Shown: positions 54,000 to 62,543, counted from the first letter of the stretch. The stretch: 64,000 nt of DNA from an uncultured Halomonas sp. (GCF_947500835.1 NZ_CANMTQ010000014.1:41688-105687); one strand, 5' to 3'. Notes: generated by a model from the letters alone, not told the origin. A program made the numbers and translations.

Positions 54000-55409
54000 T
54001 TAAAACGAGCCGAACAGCGTACCCAAGGTGATGATGCTGATGACCGCCAGCATCGGGATGGCGATGGTTACCATGGCGATATTCAAGTAAGACTGACGAT
54101 GGGTCAGTCGGCAAATGGAGAGCAGGGTGATCACCGCGCCGCAATGAGGCAGCGTATCGAAGCCGCCAGCGGCAATTACCGCAACCCGGTGCATCAGCTC
54201 CGGACTGATGCCCGCCTGCTGAGCCAGCTGTAGATAATCGCTGCCCAGGGTTTCCAGGGCGATGCTGAGCCCGCCGGAAGACGACCCGGTGATGCCCGCC
54301 AGGGTGGTCATTGCCACCGCTTCGGAAATCAATGGATTGTTTGGCGCTATCCCCAGCACGGTATCGCGGATGATCATGAAGCCTGCTAGTGACGCAATAA
54401 CCGCGCCATAGCCCACTTCCGAGGCGGTATTGAAGATCGGCAGCATTGAGCCCGTCGCCCCCCGATTGAGCGTATCCTGCAGGTTGTGCCAGCGATTCAA
54501 GCAGGTCACGATCAGCCAGGCGCAGGAAACAAGCAGTGCAATGATGATCGCCCACAGCCCCGTCTGATTGGCTATCTCGAGATCCGGAAACTCATTGTTC
54601 AGGTAGCTGAGATCGACATTGGGAAAAATGCCGTAGGTGAACAGCGCATTGACGCCGATCACCAGCACCAGCGGCGCGATGGCCAGCCAGAAGGGCATCG
54701 CATCTCGGGCGGCACCAGCGCTCTCGACCGGGTCGAGACTGACCTCACCATCTTCGTTATGCGCGCCATAGCCTTCGCCGGCGGCCTTGGCCTTGCTGGC
54801 GCGGCTATTGAGCCACCACCAGCCCACGCTGAACATGATGATGGCCGCAATGATGCCAAGCCCCGGCGCCGCGAAGGCATTGGTACCGTAATAAGGAATC
54901 GGGATGGCATTCTGGATTGCCGGCGTGCCGGGCAGGGCGGTCATGGTAAAGGTGAACGAGCCCAGGGCAATGGTCGCCGGAATCAATCGCTTGGGAATAT
55001 CTGCAGCGCGGAACAGCTCCCGGGCGATGGGGTAGATGGCAAAGGCCACGACGAACAGCGACACCCCGCCATAGGTGAGCAGGCCGCAGGCCAGCACCAC
55101 CGTCAAAATGGCATGCCTCTCACCGAGTACCCGGGTAATCCAGTTGGCGATGGTACCGGCCGCCCCGGAATCCGCCATCAACTGCCCGAACAGTGCCCCC
55201 AGCAGGAAGATCGGGAAGAACTTGAGAAGATAACCCCCCAAGGCGTCCATGAAGGTCTCGGTATAGATCGGCATCATCATGGCGATGTCGCCAGAGAGCA
55301 GCACCGCAAGCGTTGCCATCAGCGGCGCCAGCAGCAGCACCGAATAGCCCCGGTAGGCGAAAAACATCAAGCAAAGCAACGATATGACGATAGCAGCGGT
55401 ACTGAACAT
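54000..55409 (-). CDS. GntP-family permease
   Basis: A 469-residue polytopic transporter with about 12 hydrophobic segments. Family blocks include LMFFAYRGYSVLLLAPLMA at the N-terminus, FFPIFLLGALFGQLMADSGA, ACGLLTYGGVSLFVVAFAIY and ALPGTPAIQNAIPIPYYGT; the C-terminal half has AAGGFDTLPHCGAVITLL. GntP members import gluconate and other hydroxy acids; the substrate here is unknown. The frame opens at 55460; ATG 55409 (MFSTAAIVISLL) with AAGGA upstream starts the first helix and was chosen. Confidence 0.9.
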   Translation of the reverse strand: MFSTAAIVISLLCLMFFAYRGYSVLLLAPLMATLAVLLSGDIAMMMPIYTETFMDALGGYLLKFFPIFLLGALFGQLMADSGAAGTIANWITRVLGERHAILTVVLACGLLTYGGVSLFVVAFAIYPIARELFRAADIPKRLIPATIALGSFTFTMTALPGTPAIQNAIPIPYYGTNAFAAPGLGIIAAIIMFSVGWWWLNSRASKAKAAGEGYGAHNEDGEVSLDPVESAGAARDAMPFWLAIAPLVLVIGVNALFTYGIFPNVDLSYLNNEFPDLEIANQTGLWAIIIALLVSCAWLIVTCLNRWHNLQDTLNRGATGSMLPIFNTASEVGYGAVIASLAGFMIIRDTVLGIAPNNPLISEAVAMTTLAGITGSSSGGLSIALETLGSDYLQLAQQAGISPELMHRVAVIAAGGFDTLPHCGAVITLLSICRLTHRQSYLNIAMVTIAIPMLAVISIITLGTLFGSF

Positions 55410-55618
55410 GCAAACGCGTCCTTGTGCGACGTGGCGTGACACCAAGCTGTGCATCACCACCGTTCCAGATAGCCGCCTATCCTTTCATGCCTCATGAATA
55501 ACGCGAAATACGACGAGAGTCGTGTATCTATTTTCAGACGTGTTGGTATTCGCCGGCAGTGGTCGTAAGCTCGTTGTGACGACGCAATAAAACAGCGCGA
55601 ATTCTGGAGCTTGCCAAC

Positions 55619-55987
55619 ATGATCCACGACCCCGAAGGCCATATCAGCCTGCATCCTCATTCTCGGCATGTGCGGGTAGTGGCCGATGAGACATCCATCG
55701 CCGATACCCACAACGCCATCGAGCTGCGAGAGAACGGCTATCCCTCGCGTCAGTACATTCCGCGCGAGGACATCGACATGTCCCGCTTGGCCTGCTCTTC
55801 AAAGGTGACTTATTGCCCGTTCAAGGGTGACGCCAGCTACTACAGCATCAAAGGGGCTAAGGGAGAGATTGCCGATGTGGCTTGGAGCTACGAACGGCCG
55901 TTCGATGCCATGACTGACATCGCCGGCCATCTGGCCTTCGACACGCGGCTGATTGAAGAGAAAGTGGAAGAGAAAATCGACGAATGA
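55619..55987 (+). CDS. DUF427 family protein
   Basis: A 122-residue protein of the DUF427 family: HPHSRHVRVVADETSIADTH, then YIPREDIDMSRLACSSKVTY and CPFKGDASYYSIK, then DVAWSYERPFDAM. The CPFKG and AWSYE blocks are diagnostic. The function is unproven; the fold is a beta-tent. The ATG at 55619 lies after CTTGCCAAC, without a strong ribosome site. Confidence 0.9.
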   Translation: MIHDPEGHISLHPHSRHVRVVADETSIADTHNAIELRENGYPSRQYIPREDIDMSRLACSSKVTYCPFKGDASYYSIKGAKGEIADVAWSYERPFDAMTDIAGHLAFDTRLIEEKVEEKIDE

Positions 55988-56042
55988 CGAACAGCGCAGG
56001 CCTTTGACGAGAACGCCCCCTGGGCAATATGAGGAATACAGC

Positions 56043-56453
56043 ATGAGTGATTTTGACAGACTGATCCGCAATCTTTCCCGGGCCGGCGGCCTGGCGGCCC
56101 GGGCACGCCAAGGCGACAAGCAGGCAATCGACGATCTTATCGGTTCCCTGCGGGCCTACGTTGGCGAAAGGGCCAGCACTTTCCAGGGCGAGACCGCCTC
56201 AGAAAACGCCGAGCAACCTGGCGACTCCCGGCAAACCGGCCTCGACAGCACCATCGCCGACTACCTGGCCACCAAGGACGCCATGGCAGCCATCATCGAC
56301 AAGCACATGCTGCTGGCCTTCGCGGAGATCGAAACCTTGTACGGTACGACGCCTACCGATGTGACGCTTCGTATCGACACCCAGCGCTCGGCGGGTAGCA
56401 AGTACCCCAGCGGCAATTACGCGGGCAGCGACGTACATCTAGGCGGGGAGTAG
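56043..56453 (+). CDS. Conserved hypothetical protein
   Basis: 136 residues, not recognised. MSDFDRLIRNLSRAGGLAAR, ARQGDKQAIDDLIGSLRAYV look helical and basic; a second helix pair (TIADYLATKDAMAAIIDKHM, LLAFAEIETLYGT) follows. There are no membrane segments or cysteines. GAGGAAT lies before ATG 56043, 56 bases after the DUF427 stop, so the two may be co-transcribed. The frame is open 90 bases upstream into DUF427 but family-style sequence starts here. Confidence 0.6.
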   Translation: MSDFDRLIRNLSRAGGLAARARQGDKQAIDDLIGSLRAYVGERASTFQGETASENAEQPGDSRQTGLDSTIADYLATKDAMAAIIDKHMLLAFAEIETLYGTTPTDVTLRIDTQRSAGSKYPSGNYAGSDVHLGGE

Positions 56454-56520
56454 TGGACGCCGCTGACGGCGAAGCTCTGCTTGTTCAGAACATGACACTG
56501 CCGAGCCTTGCAGCGCAGTG

Positions 56521-56748
56521 TCACTCCGTCCGGCCTTTGCGGAGCGGCTCGAGCAGCGGGCTCAGGCCGTTGTGATCGATCTCGTGCATCAAATAGAGCA
56601 GTCGCCCGATCTGCCCTTCGGGAAACCCCTTCCGCGCGAACCAGTTGAGATACGGGCCAGGCAGATCGGCGATCAGTGTGCCTTCGTACCTGCCAAAAGG
56701 CATGCGTAGAGTAACGAGTCGCTCCAGGTCTTCGGGGTTCACAACCAT
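56521..56748 (-). CDS. DUF3820 family protein
   Basis: 75 residues from ATG 56748: MVVNPEDLERLVTLRMPFGR, YEGTLIADLPGPYLNWFARK, GFPEGQIGRLLYLMHEIDHN. The MPFGRYxGxxIADLPxxYLxWF block is the DUF3820 signature; some are annotated as quorum-regulated virulence factors, which is not established here. The frame opens 17 codons earlier without a ribosome site. It converges on the hypothetical gene upstream. Confidence 0.85.
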   Translation of the reverse strand: MVVNPEDLERLVTLRMPFGRYEGTLIADLPGPYLNWFARKGFPEGQIGRLLYLMHEIDHNGLSPLLEPLRKGRTE

Positions 56749-56876
56749 GTTCCTCTGCTGGTTTGGGTGGCGTCGCGGCTGTGTCCATAGTTTAGGCATA
56801 TCTATTGAATTTTATATCCCTAATCGGACAAGTTCAGCCCACTGACAGCTCTCCAACAAGTGAATCGTTTGTCGGA

Positions 56877-56905
56877 TGAGCCGAATAGTGCCATTATTCG
56901 GCTCA
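56877..56905. promoter_or_regulatory. Operator palindrome 1 upstream of the Fic regulator
   Basis: Perfect 11-base inverted repeat TGAGCCGAATA / TATTCGGCTCA with a 7-base centre. The half-site recurs in palindrome 2, which shows that it is a binding motif rather than chance. It lies 59-87 bases before the Fic ATG. Confidence 0.75.
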
Positions 56906-56910
56906 TTGCT

Positions 56911-56939
56911 TGAGCCGAATAAGCAATGCATTCGGCTCA
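56911..56939. promoter_or_regulatory. Operator palindrome 2 upstream of the Fic regulator
   Basis: TGAGCCGAAT (56911-56920) / ATTCGGCTCA (56930-56939) with a 9-base centre; same half-site as palindrome 1, centre 34 bases further on, roughly three helical turns. It ends 24 bases before the start codon, so binding would block transcription or ribosome loading. Confidence 0.75.
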
Positions 56940-56963
56940 CTGATTTTCTAGCGGAGTGCTTGC

Positions 56964-58094
56964 ATGGGGCCACAGCCACCCACCTGGATTTGGCAGCAGC
57001 CAGACTGGCCGAACTTCCACTGGCAGGATGACGTAATACAGCCAAAGCTCAATGAAGCTTGGCGTTCGCTGGGCATGTTAATGGGTCGAGTCGGAGGGCT
57101 GCCGCTAGGTAATGACCCAGCATTAGCGCTCGATACTCTGCTGCAAAATATCGTGGCGTCCTCCGCGATCGAAGGTGAACGGCTCAATGTGGCCTCGGTA
57201 CGCTCATCGCTGGCGCGCAGGCTAGGTGTGAAAAACGAATCTGGAGCGGCCTCAGTTCGCTCGGAAGGTCTCGCCGAAATGATGCTCGATGCCATCGGTC
57301 AATCCGATAGCGAATTGAACCGAGAGCGACTCCTTAAATGGCATTGCTGGTTGTTTCCCGATGCTGAGGTATCGCTGGTAACACTGCGTGTCGGCCAATG
57401 GCGGGGCGATGAGCCAATGCAGGTGATTTCAGGGCGTCTCGACAAACCTAAAGTGCACTTTGAGGCACCGCCCCGCAACGTTCTAGATTATGAAATGACG
57501 AGGTTTCTTGAATGGTTCGAGGCTAGCCGCCAGGATCCTACGCTTGACCCTATTTTGCGAGCCGGAATCGCCCATTTCTATTTCGTTACCTTGCATCCTT
57601 TCGAAGATGGCAACGGTCGTTTGGCCCGCGCTATTACCGATCGGGCACTAGCCCAGGCCGATCAGCAGAGTATCCGACTCTACGCCATGTCGGCGGCCAT
57701 CCTAGAACGGCGTCAGGACTATTACCACATTCTCGAAGCCAGCCAGCGGGGTACGCTCGATCTGAGCGACTGGCTTGAGTGGTTTCTCGACACATTGATA
57801 GCCAACCTTCAGGAGGCACTCGCAAGAATCGACCGCACCTTGGCCAAGGCGCGCTTCTGGCAACGCTTCGGCGATCGGGGTCTACTACCCCCGCAAGCTA
57901 AAGTGCTCAATCGATTACTGGATGGGGGGGAGCGGGGCTTCGAGGGCGGTATCAGTGCTGCGCAGTATCAGAAAGTTGCCAAGGTGAGCAAAGCGACCGC
58001 CACCCGCCATCTGGCCGATTTGCTGTGCAAGGGCTGTATCGAGAAACTGCCGGGAGGCGGGCGCAGTACGCGTTACCAGGTTGTGACTGTATAA
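56964..58094 (+). CDS. Self-inhibited class II Fic protein with winged-helix tail (DUF4172)
   Basis: 376 residues. The N-terminal DUF4172 region (WIWQQPDWPNFHWQDDVIQP) contains the inhibitory motif SAIEG, fitting [S/T]xxxE[G/N] as Ser66-Ser-Ala-Ile-Glu70-Gly71, so the AMP-transferase is kept off by its own helix. The Fic motif is HPFEDGNGRLAR (211-222), complete. The C-terminal winged helix (ISAAQYQKVAKVSKATATRH, LADLLCKGCIEKLPGGGRST) should bind DNA. Together with the two palindromes just upstream this suggests an autoregulator whose activity is tied to AMP transfer. The start is ATG 56964, with GCGGAG before it. Confidence 0.92.
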   Translation: MGPQPPTWIWQQPDWPNFHWQDDVIQPKLNEAWRSLGMLMGRVGGLPLGNDPALALDTLLQNIVASSAIEGERLNVASVRSSLARRLGVKNESGAASVRSEGLAEMMLDAIGQSDSELNRERLLKWHCWLFPDAEVSLVTLRVGQWRGDEPMQVISGRLDKPKVHFEAPPRNVLDYEMTRFLEWFEASRQDPTLDPILRAGIAHFYFVTLHPFEDGNGRLARAITDRALAQADQQSIRLYAMSAAILERRQDYYHILEASQRGTLDLSDWLEWFLDTLIANLQEALARIDRTLAKARFWQRFGDRGLLPPQAKVLNRLLDGGERGFEGGISAAQYQKVAKVSKATATRHLADLLCKGCIEKLPGGGRSTRYQVVTV

Positions 58095-58102
58095 AGTTTG
58101 GT

Positions 58103-58870
58103 TTATTCCGCTCGCTCACGCAGCGCTTGCAGATAGTTGCGAATCCGTTCGGCGTTGGTGCCCACATCGCTGGCCCCAAGTCGTGATGCCGAGCGCATGT
58201 CCACCCGTATACCGTCTTCCACTTCGCTCAGGCGAATCACCACATCGTCCTTGAAGCCGAACCAGAGAGTGGTGGCCGTGGCCTCAAGTTTTGTGTCGCC
58301 AACATCGGCTATCTCCCAGCCTTGCTCTTGTGCAGTCGCCTCGACGACGTCCATTGCCTCGCTCAGCGGTAGCTCAAGAATAATCGGCTGAATATCCGGA
58401 TAGGCCTCGCGCTGCTGCTGCGCGGTGCTTTTGCCGGGGTAGGCCACCTCATTGGGCGCGGCCTCCCGTGCGGATGCCAGCGCAACGAACGCCGGCGGAT
58501 TCTGCATGTCGGTGGTGATGTCGTGAATCGCCGGCACTTCCTGGGCGCGCTGCTGCATCTGCCAGGGGACGATCATCATCGCCGCGACCGCGACAACCAC
58601 TACAGCGCCCACCAACGCCGGCTTCAAGCGTTTGCACAGGCTCGCCACGATAAGCGTGATCAATCCAAGAACTGCCGCGCCGATGGCTAGATAGGCCCCT
58701 TGGCGCAACCAGGTGAAGGCTGTGCCCAGGTCCGTCATTTCCAGGCGATGGGCCAGTCCTGAACCGGCCATCAATAATGCTGACGCGATTACCACCAGTA
58801 CGCTTAGCCAAGCCAATAGCCGTGGCCAGCGTCCGCCCCGCAGTCGTTGCGTTCGTGAAGATTTCGTCAT
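58103..58870 (-). CDS. DUF1499 family membrane protein
   Basis: 255 residues from ATG 58870: three N-terminal transmembrane helices (LLAWLSVLVVIASALLMAGS; AYLAIGAAVLGLITLIVAS; ALVGAVVVVAVAAMMIVPW) and a periplasmic or lumenal DUF1499 domain with IHDITTDMQNPPAFVAL, EATAQEQGWEIADV and VDMRSASRLGASDVGTNAER. The last block is diagnostic. The function is unknown. It converges on the Fic gene, stops 8 bases apart. ATG 58894 would add 8 residues. Confidence 0.88.
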   Translation of the reverse strand: MTKSSRTQRLRGGRWPRLLAWLSVLVVIASALLMAGSGLAHRLEMTDLGTAFTWLRQGAYLAIGAAVLGLITLIVASLCKRLKPALVGAVVVVAVAAMMIVPWQMQQRAQEVPAIHDITTDMQNPPAFVALASAREAAPNEVAYPGKSTAQQQREAYPDIQPIILELPLSEAMDVVEATAQEQGWEIADVGDTKLEATATTLWFGFKDDVVIRLSEVEDGIRVDMRSASRLGASDVGTNAERIRNYLQALRERAE

Positions 58871-59089
58871 GGGTACATGCGCTCCGTTTAACATGCTATT
58901 GATTCAGCATACCGATCATTCAAGGAACATCCATAGCGGGGTGGAGATCGCTAAGGTCGATAGCTGGTAATCCACAAAGGCAAAAGTTTCTGTACATCGC
59001 ATCTTTCAATTTTGGAACGAGGTGAGGCAAAATACATCAAATGATGCAATTCGCCACGGCCATCAAGTAGGTAACTAGGAGAAATTACA

Positions 59090-59311
59090 GTGAGTACAGC
59101 AAGCGTTCGCTTGGATCAGGAACTGGTTGAAAAGGCGACCATCATGGCCAAGGCCATGAATCGCTCCACGCCCAAGCAGATCGAGCATTGGGCGAAAATC
59201 GGCGAGATGATGGAAGACAATCCCGACTTACCCTATGAGTTCGTCAGGCAAGCCATTATCGCAAAGGCTGAACTGGACGCTGGCAAGCTCGAACCCTACG
59301 AGTTCGGCTGA
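59090..59311 (+). CDS. ParD-like antitoxin
   Basis: 73 residues: TASVRLDQELVEKATIMAKA, MNRSTPKQIEHWAKIGEMME, then an acidic tail ending GKLEPYEFG. This is the ParD-like type II antitoxin pattern, with a DNA-binding ribbon-helix-helix at the N-terminus. The start is GTG 59090, AGGAG 8 bases upstream. The toxin ATG follows 3 bases after the stop. Confidence 0.85.
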   Translation: MSTASVRLDQELVEKATIMAKAMNRSTPKQIEHWAKIGEMMEDNPDLPYEFVRQAIIAKAELDAGKLEPYEFG

Positions 59312-59314
59312 GCC

Positions 59315-59590
59315 ATGCAGGTTCTTCAAACCCCAACCTTCAAGAAAGCAGTCAAGAAGCTTCACGCCAACCAAAAGGGCGATCTGGACAAGGCTATTCG
59401 AGCCTTGATCAAGGACCCTCATCTTGGCGAACAGAAGAAGGGGGATCTAGCGTTTCTGCGTGTCTACAAATTCAAGATGATCAAGCAACTGACCCTGCTC
59501 GGTTACCATTACGACGACGGCAAAATCGTACTAACGCTGATGGCGCTGGGCTCGCATGAGAACTTCTATCGCGATGTGAAGAAGCGATAA
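59315..59590 (+). CDS. RelE/ParE-superfamily toxin
   Basis: 91 residues: MQVLQTPTFKKAVKKLHANQ, DPHLGEQKKGDLAFLRVYKF, LTLLGYHYDDGKIVLTLMAL, GSHENFYRDVKKR. The RVYKFKMIKQ and GSHENFYRD blocks place it in the RelE-type fold, YafQ/HigB-like. It is the partner of the preceding antitoxin. No frameshift is seen; the pair looks intact. Confidence 0.87.
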   Translation: MQVLQTPTFKKAVKKLHANQKGDLDKAIRALIKDPHLGEQKKGDLAFLRVYKFKMIKQLTLLGYHYDDGKIVLTLMALGSHENFYRDVKKR

Positions 59591-59668
59591 TGCCCAAGCC
59601 GCTGGCACGATTAAGCGCCAGGCCCGATTCTGCGCGTCAAAATCGCCAAGGTCATGAATCTGATTTGC

Positions 59669-60151
59669 TTACTTTCCGGAGAACAGGCGTTTGCTGTAGA
59701 GCTTTTCGGTCGCATCGACCAGCTTGATCTTGGAAATATTAAGATGGCGAGGATTGACGACAATGACCCCTTCACCTGCCTTAACGATGGGGACCGTGCA
59801 GCTCGGCACCAGCAGACAAAGCGCCGACATGGACACCAACCACTCAGATCCGATGGCCTGAGTTGAAGCAGGGTAAGGAAAATCGTCCCAATCCTTGGGG
59901 AGTGAGTCCACAGGCAACGTCTCGACGGTGACGGCATCCGGTAGCTCGTAGACGCCCATCCTGTAGCTTGGCGGTACGTGCCGGGGGGAGTGCAGGTAAT
60001 TGGCCATCTCCAGTAGAGCGATAGCGGGGGAGCTGGCGAAGTAGATCACCGGTGATCCGATTTCATTCCAGCGCCCCCCATACTGGTAGCTCCCACCCAA
60101 GCCATTGAAGGTTTCCAGAAACGCCTTGGGGCCGACGCGGTACAAGTACAT
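59669..60151 (-). CDS. RES-domain toxin (NAD+-consuming)
   Basis: 160 residues with the Arg-Glu-Ser pattern: YRVGPKAFLETFNGLGGSYQ (Arg5), YGGRWNEIGSPVIYFASSPA (Arg27, Tyr37) and ALLEMANYL (Glu48); a Ser follows in GSEWLVSMSALC. RES toxins such as MbcT and ParT degrade NAD+ or modify targets with its ADP-ribose. Its start overlaps the Xre-type antitoxin stop by one base, a typical coupled pair. Confidence 0.92.
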   Translation of the reverse strand: MYLYRVGPKAFLETFNGLGGSYQYGGRWNEIGSPVIYFASSPAIALLEMANYLHSPRHVPPSYRMGVYELPDAVTVETLPVDSLPKDWDDFPYPASTQAIGSEWLVSMSALCLLVPSCTVPIVKAGEGVIVVNPRHLNISKIKLVDATEKLYSKRLFSGK

Positions 60152-60576
60152 CAGGAAAAGTCACCTTGCTCGATCTTGCGCAGCGTGGCGCGTACCAGGG
60201 AGCGGCCCTCGAAGGTATCGCAGAGTTCCTCAGGCGCACGGTCCGAGAGTGCGCGGATAGGGGAGCTGAGCCAATCTCGGGCCACTTCATGACTCTCGAA
60301 GATGCGTACCGCCTCGCGGTAGATTCGCAGGGTATCGAGCACCTCTTCGGTATCGGTGCGCCCCAAATGCTTCTTCTTGAAGATCCGGCTGAGATTAGCA
60401 GAATCGACCTCCAACAGGCGCAGGAATAGCGCGCGATTGTTGCCCATCGCTTTTATCGCCTGTCGGATGACCTCGCCGGAAATACCCTTATAGACGGTAT
60501 CCAGATAGGCAGCCTGGTCAGTAAACACCTTGGCGGGAACGCTGACCCCCTCGATGCCGATAGCCTGAGTCTCCAT
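60151..60576 (-). CDS. Xre/ParS/MbcA-type antitoxin of the RES toxin
   Basis: 141 residues: an N-terminal segment, a helix-turn-helix-like core (KAMGNNRALFLRLLEVDSAN, LSRIFKKKHLGRTDTEEVL) and a C-terminal DUF2384-like region (RIFESHEVARDWLSSPIRAL) that in the family plugs the toxin active site. The frame opens 57 codons earlier, but AGGAGG directly precedes ATG 60576. It shares the upstream gap (60577-60740) with the AraC-type gene. Confidence 0.88.
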   Translation of the reverse strand: METQAIGIEGVSVPAKVFTDQAAYLDTVYKGISGEVIRQAIKAMGNNRALFLRLLEVDSANLSRIFKKKHLGRTDTEEVLDTLRIYREAVRIFESHEVARDWLSSPIRALSDRAPEELCDTFEGRSLVRATLRKIEQGDFS

Positions 60577-60740
60577 ATGGGCCTCCTGAAGCAGATGGAT
60601 AACCCAGCATAGGGTGGTAACGTCTATTTGACAATACGTAGTCATCATTTTGACGAGCATTCTTTTTGAGCAATAACGTCCAAGCCGCCAGTATGATGAC
60701 CCCTCTACGCTAGGTGAATCAGCGTTCAGGGAGGTGTGGC

Positions 60741-61574
60741 ATGTCAAAGCAGCTTGGCCAGTTTCGGTTCTTGAAGAGTCGGCATGTGTCCAAGGTCACG
60801 GTGCTGCATGCGGCGATGGATGATTTCCACTACGACCGCCATGCCCATGAAGAATATGCCTTTGGCGTCACCCTCGCCGGACGCCAGGATTTTTACAGCG
60901 GTGGCCAGTTTCATCGCAGCACCCCCGGCAACGTCGTACAGTTCAATCCCGAAGAGGTCCACGATGGGCACTCCGGTGGGGATAGCACGCTGGGGTACGT
61001 GATGGTCTACGTGCCGCCGGTTCAGCTCGAAGCAGCGTTTGCCAATGCGGTGGGGCGTGAGGACACCGGCCATTTCAGAAGTGCCGATACCCTGATTCAG
61101 GACCATGCGCTACGCGGCGCCATTCTGGAACTGGCCCGACTGGTGACGCACCAGGTCGGCAGTCGCATCGATCAGGAACATGCTCTCCATCGGATCGCCA
61201 CTCGACTCGTGCAGCGCGAGGGCAGGTTTCAATCAAACGCGGCTGTCGTCAGTCGCCCGGATGCACTGCTAAGCCGCGCCAAGGACTACATCCTTGCGCA
61301 TCTGGAGGAGGATGTGTCCTTGGACGATCTCAGCCAGGCCGCCCATCTCTCGAAATACCACTTTCTGCGCCTGTTCCGACAGCAGTTCGCCATGACGCCG
61401 CACCAGTACGTCCTCAATTGTCGCATCAATGCCGCCCGCCATGCGCTGGATGATGGTGCGCTGCCCAACGAGGTCGCCTTTCGCTACGGCTTTGCCGATC
61501 TCAGCCACTTCAATCGCCGCTTCAAGCGCATCTATGGCATGACGCCGCACCAATATCAGCGCAGCATCCTCTAA
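60741..61574 (+). CDS. AraC-family transcriptional regulator
   Basis: 277 residues: an N-terminal cupin sensor (YDRHAHEEYAFGVTLAGRQD, STPGNVVQFNPEEVHDG) and a C-terminal double helix-turn-helix (VSLDDLSQAAHLSKYHFLRL, FRQQFAMTPHQYVLNCRINA, FADLSHFNRRFKRIYGMTPH). GGGAGG lies before ATG 60741. The LysE-type exporter gene follows 13 bases later, so this regulator probably controls export of an amino acid sensed by its cupin. Confidence 0.92.
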   Translation: MSKQLGQFRFLKSRHVSKVTVLHAAMDDFHYDRHAHEEYAFGVTLAGRQDFYSGGQFHRSTPGNVVQFNPEEVHDGHSGGDSTLGYVMVYVPPVQLEAAFANAVGREDTGHFRSADTLIQDHALRGAILELARLVTHQVGSRIDQEHALHRIATRLVQREGRFQSNAAVVSRPDALLSRAKDYILAHLEEDVSLDDLSQAAHLSKYHFLRLFRQQFAMTPHQYVLNCRINAARHALDDGALPNEVAFRYGFADLSHFNRRFKRIYGMTPHQYQRSIL

Positions 61575-61587
61575 CCGAGAACCCATC

Positions 61588-62202
61588 ATGTTAGCCATCA
61601 TCGTCTATGCCTTGGGCGTAATGTACTCGCCTGGGCCAGTGAATCTGCTCGGCCTGAATGCGGGGCTAAATGGGCAGGCCAAAGCTTCGCTTGGGTTCTA
61701 TCTCGGGGTAGGGCTCGCCATGCTGACTTTGTTCTTGTTGTTCGGCTGGGCCGGCGCCGCCTGGGTGCAAGGCGATGTGCTTGTCGTGTTGGCTGCGCTG
61801 GGGTGCGGCTATATCTTCTACCTCGCCATCAAGATCGCCAGATCGAGCATCGACTTGGGCGGTGTGCGACAAACACCGCGTTTAATGCGCTTTCGTGACG
61901 GCCTGATCATGCAACTGTGCAATCCCAAGGGCATCGTCGCGACACTCCCAATCGCCACGATCCAGTTTCCCGCCGTAGGGATTCACGGCATCAGTTTGGT
62001 GCTCTGGTCAATTGGATTGGCCGTGTTAGCAGGTGGAGCCCCCGGCAGCTACGCGCTGATCGGCGCCTTGCTCGGTAAACGCATCGAGAATCCGAGGATT
62101 TTAAAGGGATTCAGTCTGGCGATGGCGGTATTGCTGGCAGGCGTTTCCTTGTCGATTGGTTATGAGCATGTGTGGTTGGCGTTGGCGGCGAGAAAGGATT
62201 GA
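61588..62202 (+). CDS. LysE-family amino-acid exporter
   Basis: 204 residues with about six membrane helices: MLAIIVYALGVMYSPGPVNL (the SPGP block typical of LysE/RhtB), LGFYLGVGLAMLTLFLLFGW, GDVLVVLAALGCGYIFYLAI, LCNPKGIVATLPIATIQFPA. These proteins export amino acids or related compounds. It lies in one transcription unit with the AraC regulator. Confidence 0.9.
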   Translation: MLAIIVYALGVMYSPGPVNLLGLNAGLNGQAKASLGFYLGVGLAMLTLFLLFGWAGAAWVQGDVLVVLAALGCGYIFYLAIKIARSSIDLGGVRQTPRLMRFRDGLIMQLCNPKGIVATLPIATIQFPAVGIHGISLVLWSIGLAVLAGGAPGSYALIGALLGKRIENPRILKGFSLAMAVLLAGVSLSIGYEHVWLALAARKD

Positions 62203-62231
62203 GAGGACTGTTTTATGAGCAAGCTAAAAAG

Positions 62232-62543
62232 ATGCCTGAGTTCAAAACTGAAGTAGAAGAACGAGAGTTCTGGGAAACCCACGACTCCACCGACTACCTG
62301 GACTGGAGTCAGGCCAAACCAGCTTCGCTTCCCAAGCTGAAACCTTCAACCAAGACAATCTCACTCCGCTTGCCGGAAACCCTGCTTGATCGGATCAAGA
62401 TCGAAGCCAACAAGCGGGATATGCTCTATCAGTCACTGATCAAGGCGTGGCTTGCGGATGACGTGAACGACAGCCTCGGAGTTAAGGGGCTAGCGCCTTG
62501 GTTAGGCACCTCCGCCGCGCCGCGCACTATTTTGGAGTTGTGA
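62232..62543 (+). CDS. CopG/BrnA-type antitoxin, orphan, with a shifted N-terminus
   Basis: 103 residues from ATG 62232: MPEFKTEVEEREFWETHDST, DYLDWSQAKPASLPKLKPST, TISLRLPETLLDRIKIEANK, RDMLYQSLIKAWLADDV, the CopG-type antitoxin pattern. An upstream ATG at 62215 reads MSKLK and leaves this frame at the A5 run 62226-62230; one more A would give MSKLKKMPEF, the usual start. The last 20 residues do not look like the family and run into the convergent gene 62502-63407. No BrnT/RelE toxin gene is adjacent. Confidence 0.7.
   Translation: MPEFKTEVEEREFWETHDSTDYLDWSQAKPASLPKLKPSTKTISLRLPETLLDRIKIEANKRDMLYQSLIKAWLADDVNDSLGVKGLAPWLGTSAAPRTILEL

Noticed and set aside
56417..56788. 123-codon minus-strand frame overlapping the DUF3820 gene
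   Set aside because: The alternative frame (56521-56748) carries the DUF3820 signature; this one has none.
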